DNA of 64,000 nucleotides from Hyphomonadaceae bacterium (lineage in GTDB: Bacteria; Pseudomonadota; Alphaproteobacteria; Caulobacterales; Hyphomonadaceae), in contig JANQQC010000060.1 of NCBI GenBank assembly GCA_028285145.1, positions 1-64,000 of the forward strand, read 5' to 3'. The translations under genes were made by a program, and so were the position numbers. The notes beneath the pieces were generated by a model. It was not told the origin of the DNA and ran no database searches. It saw nothing but the letters and a program-made list of their open reading frames with translations. Shown piece by piece: positions 45,757 through 57,139 of this stretch; within the stretch, counting starts at the first letter, position 1; each line of letters opens with the position of its first letter.

Positions 45757-46137
45757 CTATGCGTCACCCACTGTGATCGCCTCGACCCGATCCGGGTAGG
45801 CGGCAAGGTGATCCTTGATTGATGCGACCGCCGGGAAGGGGGACTCATAGGTCCACAGCGCATCCCGGATCAGAGAGCCATCATCCTTGCGAATGTGAAA
45901 GTACGCCGCCTCACCTTTGTATGGGCACCAGGTTGTAGTGTCCGAGCGTTCCAGCCGGTCCATATTGGCGGCGCTTCTTGGTAGATAGGCGACCGCGGGA
46001 TAGCTCGCTTCCTGCAGGCTCAGATGGGACACTGCGTCAATAATGGCTGCACCACCGGCCATGACGCGCACAGGTTTTGCGACCGCTTCAATGGTGATCG
46101 GGTGGTCGGGCCCCGGTTCGCGATGTTGCCGGGTCAC
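45757..46137 (-). CDS. DUF427 domain protein
   Basis: 126 residues with the DUF427 motifs [43 protein letters not shown] and [21 protein letters not shown]. The WCPYKG stretch is the family signature; function is unknown. Its start overlaps the grxD stop by four bases, so it is the last gene of the bolA operon. Confidence 0.9.
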   Translation of the reverse strand: MTRQHREPGPDHPITIEAVAKPVRVMAGGAAIIDAVSHLSLQEASYPAVAYLPRSAANMDRLERSDTTTWCPYKGEAAYFHIRKDDGSLIRDALWTYESPFPAVASIKDHLAAYPDRVEAITVGDA

Positions 46138-46469
46138 GCCGCCTCCATGGCGATGCCCTTCTGGGCGAAGTGCTCTTTCAGTTCACCGGCTTCGAACATC
46201 TCTTTCACGATGTCACAGCCACCAACAAACTCGCCCTTCACATAGAGCTGCGGAATAGTTGGCCAGTCCGAATAGACTTTGATGCCTTCCCGAATGTCCT
46301 GGTTCTCCAGAACATTGGTGGAGACGTACTCAACACCCAGATAATCCAGCATCTGCACCACGACCGAGGAGAACCCGCATTGCGGAAATGTCGGTGTGCC
46401 CTTCATGAAGAGAACGACATCATTGGATTTGACGGCGTCATCTATGGCTTTCTGGGTCTCGTCGGTCAT
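46134..46469 (-). CDS. grxD: Monothiol glutaredoxin (Grx4 family)
   Basis: 111 residues with the CGFS active site (C31 in TFPQCGFSS) and the [19 protein letters not shown] glutathione-binding region. Such proteins carry [2Fe-2S] clusters and partner with BolA in iron-sulfur and iron homeostasis; bolA is two genes upstream in the same operon. Confidence 0.96.
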   Translation of the reverse strand: MTDETQKAIDDAVKSNDVVLFMKGTPTFPQCGFSSVVVQMLDYLGVEYVSTNVLENQDIREGIKVYSDWPTIPQLYVKGEFVGGCDIVKEMFEAGELKEHFAQKGIAMEAA

Positions 46470-46532
46470 GGGGCGCTCCGAAATGGTGTTCTGGTTTCGC
46501 TAAGCTGAAGCTAGGAGCCTGACACGCTGCTT

Positions 46533-47357
46533 TCAATGGCTGGCGGCCATTGTCCGAACGACCGTTATGTTGCTGCGAAGGCGGTCGAGCCGCGTTGTAG
46601 TGGTGACTGCTACGTCCGCGCCGCCTTCACGGAGTGCCCATTGAAGCGCCTCGTCCGGGGCTAGACGAGCGCTTTTGGGGACTTCAGGTGTTGAGCGAAG
46701 CGTCTTCCGGCCCAGTCGCCAAAGCGCGCCCGCTGAGACCCCGTGGCCTTGTCCGAGCGATGGCGACATCACCTCAATAGCGAAAACGACGGCACCTGAG
46801 GCTTTCAGGGCGGCGACCCGCTTTGTCGCTTCGTCTCCGAGCCCGGCATGAACCGGCAGCATGACCGCGCTGAACGGTCCGCGATCCAAACCGGCCTCGA
46901 CTTCCGCGCCGCGTCCGGCGAGTCCCAGATACCTGACCGAGCCGTCCTTTAAGCGGGTGCTGAGCCGTGTGAGCAGTGCGTTGGTTAGTTCCTCCGGGGC
47001 TGCGCCATGCATCCATAGCAGGTCGATCGCTCGCCCGAGCCGCTCGATTGACTGGTCGATTGATCGTTCAATGCTGTCAGGGGAAAAGTCCCTTGTCCGA
47101 TGCCGGAGCCCGGATGATGACAGGCCGGCTTTGGTCGAAATGAAAATGTCTTCTTCCGCGCCAATCGCCCGTCCGAGCCGGCGTTCGGCGTCGCCGTTGC
47201 CATAGGCGGGCGCGGTGTCGAACAGGGTGACACCTTGCTCAATGGCCGTCTCGACCGTGTGCTGGACCTTGCTGGCGCTGAGAAGCGGTGTCGCCAGCGG
47301 ACCGCTGATCCCGAAGGCGAGCGGCAATCTCGCATTGATATTGGCCTGCAGGCTCAA
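46533..47357 (-). CDS. Aldo/keto reductase family protein
   Basis: 274 residues starting with a TTG that overlaps the bolA stop (TTGA). Catalytic tetrad candidates are D and Y in FDTAPAYGNGDAERRLG, K in FISTKAG and H in DLLWMHG. It resembles the NADP-dependent AKR14-like or galactose-dehydrogenase-like reductases that start directly with the barrel. It sits between bolA and grxD, which are normally neighbours, so it may have a redox role linked to them, but that is inference. Confidence 0.85.
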   Translation of the reverse strand: MSLQANINARLPLAFGISGPLATPLLSASKVQHTVETAIEQGVTLFDTAPAYGNGDAERRLGRAIGAEEDIFISTKAGLSSSGLRHRTRDFSPDSIERSIDQSIERLGRAIDLLWMHGAAPEELTNALLTRLSTRLKDGSVRYLGLAGRGAEVEAGLDRGPFSAVMLPVHAGLGDEATKRVAALKASGAVVFAIEVMSPSLGQGHGVSAGALWRLGRKTLRSTPEVPKSARLAPDEALQWALREGGADVAVTTTTRLDRLRSNITVVRTMAASH

Positions 47358-47587
47358 CCGGGCGCGCTGGTTTTCAGGGCGAGGGCGTGAAGCTCGCCGC
47401 CCATTTTTCCCTTCAGCGCGGCATACACCATCTGGTGCTGCTTGACGCGCGGCACGCCATTGAATTGCGCACTGATAATCTCGGCCTGCCAGTGATCATT
47501 GTCGCCAGCGAGGTCAGTGAGGGTGATTTCTGCATCTGGAAAAGCGTCCTTGAGGAAGCCTTCCAGGGTTTCTCGGGTCATCGCCAT
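47354..47587 (-). CDS. bolA: BolA family protein
   Basis: 77 residues from MAMTRETLEG. The fold motifs LKDAFPDAEITLTDLAGDNDHWQAEIISAQF and the conserved histidine region RVKQHQMVYAALKGKM are those of the short BolA/IbaG type that coordinates an Fe-S cluster with a monothiol glutaredoxin. In-frame ATGs at 47602 and 47581 are alternatives. First gene of a four-gene operon with the AKR, grxD and DUF427 genes. Confidence 0.94.
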   Translation of the reverse strand: MAMTRETLEGFLKDAFPDAEITLTDLAGDNDHWQAEIISAQFNGVPRVKQHQMVYAALKGKMGGELHALALKTSAPG

Positions 47588-47779
47588 GCGCGTCTCCAAC
47601 ATAATTATCGGACAGGTGGCGCGCCGGGAAGCCGCGGTCAAGGCGTGCTGCCGGGGAACGCGGGAATGCAAGCTTATTCTTGTTACGGATGATTAATCGG
47701 AACGCCTTCTTTCCGCCTGCGTTCGTTGGTGTCTCCGCTCCACGGAGCGGGAGAACCAACATACGTATAAGGACTTTCC

Positions 47780-48418
47780 ATGCTTAAACAGACTTTGATT
47801 GGCGCTGCTTCCGTATCAGCTTTTGCATTCATGATTGCCGGGCCAGCAGCGGCACAGTCCTATGGACAGGAAGACACCGGCTTTTATCTGCAAGGCGGCT
47901 ATAGCTATATTGATATCGAGCCTGACGGTGCCGATGACGGCGTCGACACCGATGCCATCACGGCGCGTTTCGGTTATCAGTTCACGCCTATGCTAAGCCT
48001 CGAGGCGGACTTGTCCTCGGGCATTGATGACGGCGAGTTCGACTTCAATGTCGATGAGGACGACTTCGATCTCGACGACAATAATGACGGCGACTTCAAC
48101 GACCTGATTGCCGCCTCCGGAGACATCGGTCTGAACTACCTGCTGGGAATCTATGGCCGGGCAAGTATTCCGGTCACGGATCGTATCGATCTGTCCGGCC
48201 GGCTCGGCTATGCCTACATCGATCTCGATGCCACGGTTGTGACGCCGGGCGGGACACCGATCACCACGGTCGAGGACTCTGAGGACGGTGCCGCGCTTGG
48301 GGCCGGCGTCAGCTTCGACCTGACCGAAAGCTGGGAGCTGCGTGGTGACTACACCTGGTATGGCTTCGACAACACCGACACCAATGCCTTCACCGTCGCT
48401 GCTGGCTACAAGTTCTAG
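47780..48418 (+). CDS. Outer-membrane beta-barrel protein (porin-like)
   Basis: 212 residues with a signal peptide cleaved after PAAA near 28. The mature part begins FYLQGGYSYIDIEPDG and alternates strands with acidic loops, including a very Asp-rich stretch (DEDDFDLDDNNDGDFND) near 95-110, possibly calcium binding. The ending NAFTVAAGYKF has the C-terminal aromatic signal. Similar in class to the protein at 15077. Confidence 0.85.
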   Translation: MLKQTLIGAASVSAFAFMIAGPAAAQSYGQEDTGFYLQGGYSYIDIEPDGADDGVDTDAITARFGYQFTPMLSLEADLSSGIDDGEFDFNVDEDDFDLDDNNDGDFNDLIAASGDIGLNYLLGIYGRASIPVTDRIDLSGRLGYAYIDLDATVVTPGGTPITTVEDSEDGAALGAGVSFDLTESWELRGDYTWYGFDNTDTNAFTVAAGYKF

Positions 48419-48443
48419 CCGTCGTTGAAGCTTGAAAACCCCA

Positions 48444-48480
48444 AACGCCGGCCTGGTTCAGAACCGGGCCGGCGTTTTTC
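48444..48480 (+). terminator. Terminator after the barrel gene
   Basis: AACGCCGGCC and GGCCGGCGTT are perfect ten-base arms around a 13-base loop, followed by TTTTC. It separates the barrel gene from the convergent M2 peptidase gene. Confidence 0.9.
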
Positions 48481-48485
48481 CTTGC

Positions 48486-50345
48486 TTACCAGCCGCAGGT
48501 ACGGCCTTCGTTTTCTTCCTCGAGATAATCGATCAGCGGCGCGAAATATTCGATGATCGCGCTGCCATCCATTTCCCGCGTTCCGGTGAACAGTTCCAGC
48601 GTGTCCGGCCAGGGCTGGCTGGACCCCATCTCCATCATTGCATTGAAGCGCTCGCCAACTTCTTCGTTGCCATAGATCGAGCAGCGGTGAAGCGGGCCTT
48701 CCCAACCGGCCTGCTGACAGGCGGCTTTGTGGAACTGGAACTGCATCACATAGCTGAGGAAGTAACGCAGGTACGGCGTGTTGCCCGGGATGTGGTACTT
48801 CGCGCCGGGATCGAAGGCGTCAGCAGGGCGCTCCCCGGGCGGCGTGATGCCCTGATAGGAGAGGCGCTTTTCCCACCAGGCGTCGTTGTAGCGCTCCGGC
48901 GGGGTCGAGCCGTCGAGCACCGACCAGCGCCAACTATCCATCGTTACGGCGAAGGGCAGGAAGGCGATCTTGTCGAGCGCCGTGTTCATCAACAGGCCGA
49001 GATCGGCTTCCGCCGGTGGGACTTCGTCGATCAGGCCGATCGCCTTGAGATAGTCCGGCGTGATGGAGAGCGCGAGGAAATCGCCAATCGCCTCGTGGAA
49101 GCCGTCATGAGCACCATCCTTGTAGAGGAAATCCTGATCCTTATAGGCGCGCTGATAGTAATTGTGGCCGAGCTCATGATGGACCGTGTGGAAGTCCTCG
49201 GCATTCACCTCAGTACACATCTTGATCCGGATATCGTCCTCATTGTCGAGGTCCCATGCAGAGGCATGGCAGACCACTTCGCGGTCGCGGGGCCGCGTGA
49301 TCTGGCTGCGTTCCCAGAAAGTCTCGGGCAGGGGATCAAGGCCGATGGAGGAGAAGAATTCCTCGCCCGTCTCGACCATTTTCAGCGGCGTGTAACCCTC
49401 CGCAACGAGGCGCTCAGTGACGTCATATCCGGGATCTGCAGCGGGCGGGGCGACCAGCGGATAGATGCTGGACCATTGCTGCGCCCACATATTCCCGAGC
49501 AGGTCGGCGCGGATTGGCCCGCTGGCGGCCTGTACCTCATCGCCATACTCCTCATTCAGTTCGGCGCGCACATAGCAGTGGAGCTCCTCATAAAGCGGTT
49601 CGACCTGGCCCCAGAGGCGGTCGACCTCTGTCCGCATTGCATCGGGCTCCATGTCGTAATTAGAGAGCCACATGTCGGAGAGATCATCGAAGCCAAGCTC
49701 GTTCGCGCCCTTGTTCGCGATCTCCACCATGCGGGCATAATCGTCCTTCATGACAGGCGACACGGTGCGCCAGCCTTCCCAGACGGCTTTCAGTTCCTCC
49801 GGATCGCGCGAGGTTTCGATGATGGTCGAGAGCTCGTCGAGGTTCAGGGTCTGTCCATTGTAGTCGAACTTGCCGGTCGAGTAGGTGGCGTCGAGTCTCG
49901 TTGTGATCTGCGCCAGTTCATCAGCCGCGCCGGTTGTTGATGGTGCCGGAATGGTGATGCCCGAGCGCAATTTCTGCATCTTGCGCGCAAGATCGTCCGA
50001 CAGTTCGACATCCTCAAACCGCTTGGTGCCATTGGCGAGATCGACGGCAAGCTTGGTGTATTCAGCGCCAGCCTTTGCCGCGAGCCAGTTGGTGTCGAAG
50101 GTAATGTTGGTGGCCTGCACCCAGTAAATGCGTCCGGCATACTCGCTCATCTCCGCGAGGCGGTGTTCGGCGTCCTCGATAAAGGCTTCAGCGTCGGCAA
50201 GAGCTTCCGCCTCCTTGTCCACTTCCACTTCGGCTTCCTGGTCGCTGGCGTCTTCCAGCGTCGCGATATCCGGCAGTCCGACGCTTTCACATGCAGACAG
50301 CGCAAGAGCAGAGAGCGCAGCAGCGCTCAAGAGAGCGGTTTTCAT
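48486..50345 (-). CDS. M2-family peptidase (ACE-like), lipoprotein
   Basis: 619 residues: a leader MKTALLSAAALSALALSAC with an LSAC lipobox, an acidic helical N-terminus, and a zinc site H390-E391-L-G-H394 (HHELGHNYYQRAY), followed by DGFHEAIGDFLALS with the third ligand glutamate. The layout and length match bacterial homologues of angiotensin-converting enzyme, dipeptidyl carboxypeptidases, placed here at the cell envelope. It is convergent with the barrel gene and divergent from an M28 peptidase. Confidence 0.93.
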   Translation of the reverse strand: MKTALLSAAALSALALSACESVGLPDIATLEDASDQEAEVEVDKEAEALADAEAFIEDAEHRLAEMSEYAGRIYWVQATNITFDTNWLAAKAGAEYTKLAVDLANGTKRFEDVELSDDLARKMQKLRSGITIPAPSTTGAADELAQITTRLDATYSTGKFDYNGQTLNLDELSTIIETSRDPEELKAVWEGWRTVSPVMKDDYARMVEIANKGANELGFDDLSDMWLSNYDMEPDAMRTEVDRLWGQVEPLYEELHCYVRAELNEEYGDEVQAASGPIRADLLGNMWAQQWSSIYPLVAPPAADPGYDVTERLVAEGYTPLKMVETGEEFFSSIGLDPLPETFWERSQITRPRDREVVCHASAWDLDNEDDIRIKMCTEVNAEDFHTVHHELGHNYYQRAYKDQDFLYKDGAHDGFHEAIGDFLALSITPDYLKAIGLIDEVPPAEADLGLLMNTALDKIAFLPFAVTMDSWRWSVLDGSTPPERYNDAWWEKRLSYQGITPPGERPADAFDPGAKYHIPGNTPYLRYFLSYVMQFQFHKAACQQAGWEGPLHRCSIYGNEEVGERFNAMMEMGSSQPWPDTLELFTGTREMDGSAIIEYFAPLIDYLEEENEGRTCGW

Positions 50346-50497
50346 AGAGTCCTCCTCAACAGGCTAGCGGGCGAGCGCAAAGCCTGCAAATCTCTTATTA
50401 CGCGAGAAAACCCCGCCAGCGATTCGGGGTCAATGGCGTGCGTGAGGGAGACAACCGGCAAGTTATAGATTCGGTTGTGGAATAGGGGGATGTCGAA

Positions 50498-51469
50498 GTG
50501 TTCAAGTGGATTCTTCCCGCAGGATTAACGATCCTGACAGCCGCTGCTGTCGTTTGGGTGAGCGAAGCCGCCCCTCCCGATTTCAAGCCGCAGCGATTCG
50601 ATGCGCAGCAATTGCTGGACTTCACCGAGGCGCTCTCCAGCGATGAGTTGGCCGGGCGCGAAACCGGCTCACCCGGGGCGGCGAAAGCCCGCTCGATGAT
50701 CAAGCAGCGTTTCGTGACCGCCGGTTTGGTGGCTTACAAGCTCGGCTATGAGCATTCCTTCAAGCATGGACCGCTGGACGACCCGAATGCGCAGAAGACG
50801 GCCATCAACCTCATCGGTCGAAAGGACGGTATCGACGCGGATGGTCCTTATCTCGTCGTCTCGGCCCATTATGACCATCTGGGCGAGGGCGGCGGCGAGA
50901 TCTTTAATGGCGCTGACGATAATGCATCAGGCGTTGCCGCCCTGATCGCGGTTGCCGAATGGTTTGCGGAGAATCCGCCTGAGCACACAGTGATCTTTGT
51001 CGCGTTTGATGCTGAGGAAGAGGGACTGATGGGCGCGCGCACCTTTGTGCGGAACCCACCTGTCCCGCTTGAGCAGATCGCCCTCAACATCAATCTCGAT
51101 ATGGTCGCCCGCGCCGACGAGAGCGAGCTCTACGCGGCGGGTGCGTTTCATACCCCGCAGCTCGTTCCGATCATCGATCAGGCGTCGGCCGCCTCGCCCC
51201 TGAGTGTCCTGCGGGGGCACGACCGGCCAAGCGATGGTGATCAGGACTGGACGCTGCTGTCAGACCACGGCCCGTTTCATCAGGCCGGCGTTCCGTTCGT
51301 GTATTTCGGGGTCGAGGATCATGACGATTACCATCAGGTGAGTGACGAATTCTCAAAGATCGATCCCGACAAATTCCTTCGCGCGGTTGAGGCGATTGTC
51401 ATCGCGACCGAACTGTTCGATGAGCGGCTGGGCGAAATCGCGGCCATCCCGCGCGTGCGAAAGGACTGA
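50498..51469 (+). CDS. M28-family zinc aminopeptidase, exported
   Basis: 323 residues from GTG, with a signal peptide (WILPAGLTILTAAAVVWVSEA). Zinc ligands and catalytic residues follow the M28 order: SAHYDHLG, FNGADDNASGVA, DAEEEGLMGAR, NINLDMVARA and a late SDHGPFHQAGVPFVYFG. It would release N-terminal residues from periplasmic peptides. It is divergent from the M2 peptidase, with about 150 bp between them; together they look like an envelope peptide-degradation set. Confidence 0.92.
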   Translation: MFKWILPAGLTILTAAAVVWVSEAAPPDFKPQRFDAQQLLDFTEALSSDELAGRETGSPGAAKARSMIKQRFVTAGLVAYKLGYEHSFKHGPLDDPNAQKTAINLIGRKDGIDADGPYLVVSAHYDHLGEGGGEIFNGADDNASGVAALIAVAEWFAENPPEHTVIFVAFDAEEEGLMGARTFVRNPPVPLEQIALNINLDMVARADESELYAAGAFHTPQLVPIIDQASAASPLSVLRGHDRPSDGDQDWTLLSDHGPFHQAGVPFVYFGVEDHDDYHQVSDEFSKIDPDKFLRAVEAIVIATELFDERLGEIAAIPRVRKD

Positions 51470-51473
51470 CCTC

Positions 51474-51986
51474 ATGAGCGACACCATTTCCTATATGCTG
51501 AAGGCCTCGACCGGGCAGTCGCTTGGGGCGCTGGCGAGTATTCTTGGAAAGGCCAAGGCGCATGCGAGCGAAACGGATGTTGAGGAGAGTGTGTTCCTGA
51601 GCGCGCGGCTTTTCCCTGACATGTTCCCGCTGCTGCGTCAGGTTCAGGTTGCGACGGATATCACCAAGCGCGGCGGCGAACGCCTTGCCGGTGTTGAGCC
51701 CGCCTCCACGCCCGACGATGAAACCAATTTCGATGAGCTGATCGCAAGGTGCGCAGCGGCGAATGAAGCGGTTCAAGGCCTTGATGATGATGCCCTCAAC
51801 GCGAACGAGAATGTAACGCTTCAAGTCCCGATCGGCGATCAGACGATGCCGATGGAAGGGCGCTTCTTCCTGTCCAACTTCATCCTGCCGAACCTGCATT
51901 TCCACGCGGCGACGGCCTACAATCTCCTGCGGATGCAAGGCGTTGTGCTCGGCAAGCGTGACTTCCTCATGCCAGGCGGAGCCTAG
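51474..51986 (+). CDS. DUF1993 family protein
   Basis: 170 residues matching DUF1993 (a DinB/YfiT-like four-helix fold): AHASETDVEESVFLSARLFPDMFPLLRQVQVATD, then FFLSNFILPNLHFHAATAYNLLRMQGV near the end. Histidines in NLHFHAATAY suit a metal site. ATG at 51474 follows AAAGGA and lies five bases after the M28 peptidase stop, so the two are probably co-transcribed. Function is unknown. Confidence 0.88.
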   Translation: MSDTISYMLKASTGQSLGALASILGKAKAHASETDVEESVFLSARLFPDMFPLLRQVQVATDITKRGGERLAGVEPASTPDDETNFDELIARCAAANEAVQGLDDDALNANENVTLQVPIGDQTMPMEGRFFLSNFILPNLHFHAATAYNLLRMQGVVLGKRDFLMPGGA

Positions 51987-52031
51987 GCACTTGGCTCTGA
52001 GGTGACTGACTGCCGCGAAGGGAAAACGAAG

Positions 52032-52502
52032 ATGAGACGACATGCATTGATTGGCTTGATTGCCGGATCGCTTGGTGCCTGCGCCGTCTCTGACCCTGTT
52101 CCGGGAACGGCAAGTCACGAGATGTCGTGCAGCGGTGCGGAGGCGGCAATGTCCGCTCTCGACGCCTTTATGGAGACGTTTAACTCACGCGATGTTGCGG
52201 CCTGGGAGGGCACGTTCGCCTTCCCGCATGTTCGCATCGCCAGTGGTCAGGTCACGGTGCAGGAGAATGCCGGCGAAGGTGTCGAGCGTTTGTTCGAACG
52301 GCTGGCTGAAACAGGGTGGGATCACAGTGCCTGGATCTCGCGCGAACTTGTCCAGTGCGGCGATGAGAAGATCCATTTTGCGACGGAGTTCGCGCGATAC
52401 CGCGCCGATGGGTCTGAGTTGGCTCGCTTTCAGTCGCTCTACGTCATGACGCTGGTCGACGGCGAATGGCGTGTCCGTGCTCGCTCCAGCTTCGCGCCGT
52501 AG
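52032..52502 (+). CDS. NTF2-like lipoprotein
   Basis: 156 residues starting MRRHALIGLIAGSLGAC (lipobox LGAC). The mature part reads as an NTF2/SnoaL-like fold: AMSALDAFMETFNSRDVAAWEGTFAFPHVRI, then FATEFARYRADGSE and FQSLYVMTLVDGEWRVRARS. Two cysteines (SCSG, LVQCGDE) may form a disulfide. Function unknown. It ends 12 bases before the convergent purL stop. Confidence 0.78.
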   Translation: MRRHALIGLIAGSLGACAVSDPVPGTASHEMSCSGAEAAMSALDAFMETFNSRDVAAWEGTFAFPHVRIASGQVTVQENAGEGVERLFERLAETGWDHSAWISRELVQCGDEKIHFATEFARYRADGSELARFQSLYVMTLVDGEWRVRARSSFAP

Positions 52503-52513
52503 CCGGCTGTCAC

Positions 52514-54850
<2,337 letters not shown>

Positions 54851-54962
54851 GGGCGCTGGCTAGCGCTTAATCGCCGAGTCGGGAAGTCCTGGTGTTTGTC
54901 GCGCCGCCCCTTGCGCCGCGGGGCCGAAGCGGGAGACTGACGCAAAGAGCAGGGGATAAGCC

Positions 54963-56105
54963 ATGCGCAGACGCGATCTACTGGCAGGACTGGGCGCAGC
55001 GGGGCTCGGTGGATGTGTTGCCACGCCCACCCTTAATGCGCCGGTGGTGACCCCGCCGCAGATCGGCTCGGCCCTCGTTCAGCCTCTGGATGCGCCTATG
55101 GCACCGGTGCAATCTTCCATGGACCGCGTGACCCGTACGCTGGTGGGCCTCAGGCCGTTTCGCAAACCGGGCCCGCGTCTTGAGGCGGTCTGCGTCGGCG
55201 GGAAGGATGTGGTCCACAATTACGGCCATGGCGGGGGTGGGGTGTCCCTCTCCTGGGGCGTGGCCGAGCTTGCAGCAGATAACGCCAAGGCCTTCGGGCG
55301 GACGGAGATCGCTGTGCTCGGTGCGGGCTCCATCGGCCTCTCCACAGCGCTGGAGCTACAGCGGGCTGGGGCAGATGTAACGATCTACGCCAAGGACTTC
55401 CCTCCCTACACCACGTCCAACATCGCTGGAGCCATGTGGCACCCGGTGACGCTCTATGAGCGCGATCAGGTCAGCGCTGAGACGATGGAGATGCTCCATC
55501 TGGCCTCCAAGATCGCCTTCCTCCGCTTCATCGCCTACGCCAATGATCCGCGCTACGGCGTCTACTGGATCCGGCAGTATTCGCTCAGCAATCGGCCAAT
55601 GAATACCAGCCGGCCTTATATGGGCGGTGATGCGCTCTATCCGGGCCTCAAACGCAATCAGCCCGGCGCACCTTTCGGCTTCGCCTACCATGACGCCTAT
55701 TACACGCTGATGATCGATTCCGATCTTTACATGCGGGCGCTGGTCAATGACTTCCTCGGTACGGGCGGGCGAATGGTCGAGCAGACCTTCGACACTGCCG
55801 CCGACCTTGAAAGTCTGCCCCAAAATACGATTGTGAACTGTATGGGCCTTGGCTCTGGCGCTGTCTTTGAGGATGAGAGCATCATCCCGGCGCGCGGTCA
55901 GCTGACCTTTTTGCTGCCGCAAAACGATATTGACTATGGCTATGCCGGTTGGACGCGGGAGCACGGTCAACTCTACATGTTTCCGCGCAAGACTGGCGTG
56001 TTGCTCGGCGGATCGTTCGACAAGGGTGACTGGTCGCTTGAGCCCCGTGAGGATGAAGTCCACCGTATGGTGGAGGGCCATGCGGCGCTCGCGGCGCGGC
56101 TTTAG
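54963..56105 (+). CDS. D-amino-acid oxidase family FAD protein, Tat-exported lipoprotein
   Basis: 380 residues. The leader MRRRDLLAGLGAAGLGGC has twin arginines and a lipobox-like GGC, so the protein may fold in the cytoplasm and be exported by Tat, then lipidated. FAD binds at IAVLGAGSIGLSTALELQRAGADVTI, and VNCMGLGSGAVFEDESIIPARGQ is the D-amino-acid oxidase signature. An extracytoplasmic location is unusual for this oxidase. Its stop overlaps the convergent adenine-deaminase stop. Confidence 0.85.
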   Translation: MRRRDLLAGLGAAGLGGCVATPTLNAPVVTPPQIGSALVQPLDAPMAPVQSSMDRVTRTLVGLRPFRKPGPRLEAVCVGGKDVVHNYGHGGGGVSLSWGVAELAADNAKAFGRTEIAVLGAGSIGLSTALELQRAGADVTIYAKDFPPYTTSNIAGAMWHPVTLYERDQVSAETMEMLHLASKIAFLRFIAYANDPRYGVYWIRQYSLSNRPMNTSRPYMGGDALYPGLKRNQPGAPFGFAYHDAYYTLMIDSDLYMRALVNDFLGTGGRMVEQTFDTAADLESLPQNTIVNCMGLGSGAVFEDESIIPARGQLTFLLPQNDIDYGYAGWTREHGQLYMFPRKTGVLLGGSFDKGDWSLEPREDEVHRMVEGHAALAARL

Positions 56106-57112
56106 GTGGCCGTGGTCGCGTCGATTGCAGCAAGATGGGCGGCCTTTTCAGCGTCGGTGAGAAACGAGCCCTCAAAACTGTTCTTTGCAAGGCGGATGAT
56201 TTCGTTCCGGTTGAGGTTCAGCGCGTCGGCTACGGCCTCGAAATTCTGGTTCATATAGCCACCGAAATAGGCCGGATCGTCTGAGTTGACGGTCACATGC
56301 AGGCCCGCATCCAGCATTCGTTTGACGGGACTGTCTTCGATCCTGTCGATAACGCACAGCGACAAATTGGACAGCGGGCAATTTGTAAGTGTCATCTGGC
56401 TGTCGCGCAGATGATCGATCAGCGCCGGGTCTTCCATCGATCGGTTGCCATGATCGACCCGGTCGACGGCGATATCGAACAGGGCCTCGCGGATATATGC
56501 TGGCGGGCCTTCTTCTCCCGCGTGCATGCAGAGCTTGAAGCCCATCTCGCGGCAGCGCTGAAACAGCTTTGCGAACTTAGCGGGTGGATGGCCCATCTCG
56601 GAACTGTCGAGACCGACCCCCACAAACCGGTCATGCCATGGTGTGCTTTCTTCCAGCAGCGCGAAGCCATCGTCTTCAGGCAGATGCCGCAGAAAGCTCA
56701 TGATCAGCTTGGAGGTGATGCCGAGCTCTTTTTCGCCATCTGACAACGCTTTGAGGATACCGTCGGCAACGACTCCAAAGGGCACGCCGCGCTCCATATG
56801 GGCCTGCGGGTCGAAGAACATCTCGACATGCCGGACATTGTCCTGCGTGACGCGGTGGAGATAGGCCGAGGTGAGATTGTAGAAATCCTGTTCGGTCTGC
56901 AGCACGGCCATGCCGGCATAGTAGAGGTCCAGAAATTCCTGCAGATTGTCGAAGTCGTAGGCAGCCTTTGCTTCCTCAAGGGTCTTGAAGGGCAGGGCGA
57001 TCTTGTTGCGTTCGGCCAGCTCCATCATCTGCTCGGGCTCGAAGCTGCCTTCGATATGCAAGTGCAGCTCGGCCTTGGGCAGGGCGGCGATGAGATCGGT
57101 ATGGCTCGTCAT
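56102..57112 (-). CDS. Adenine/adenosine deaminase family
   Basis: 336 residues with metal ligands in AELHLHIEGSFEPE, CMHAGEEGPP and VNSDDPAYFGGYM, plus VDHGNRS. The NLQEFLDLYYAGMAVL and FFDPQAHMERGVPFG stretches are characteristic of the adenine deaminase branch (adenine to hypoxanthine), not adenosine deaminase. It lies 27 bases after purQ on the same strand, which fits purine salvage next to de novo synthesis. Confidence 0.9.
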   Translation of the reverse strand: MTSHTDLIAALPKAELHLHIEGSFEPEQMMELAERNKIALPFKTLEEAKAAYDFDNLQEFLDLYYAGMAVLQTEQDFYNLTSAYLHRVTQDNVRHVEMFFDPQAHMERGVPFGVVADGILKALSDGEKELGITSKLIMSFLRHLPEDDGFALLEESTPWHDRFVGVGLDSSEMGHPPAKFAKLFQRCREMGFKLCMHAGEEGPPAYIREALFDIAVDRVDHGNRSMEDPALIDHLRDSQMTLTNCPLSNLSLCVIDRIEDSPVKRMLDAGLHVTVNSDDPAYFGGYMNQNFEAVADALNLNRNEIIRLAKNSFEGSFLTDAEKAAHLAAIDATTAT

Positions 57113-57139
57113 TCGGCAGTCTCCGGATGATCGTTGTGG

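Noticed and set aside
48432-49940. Plus-strand open frame of about 500 codons
   Set aside because: Completely antisense to the M2 peptidase, which has clear zinc-site motifs; the frame has none.
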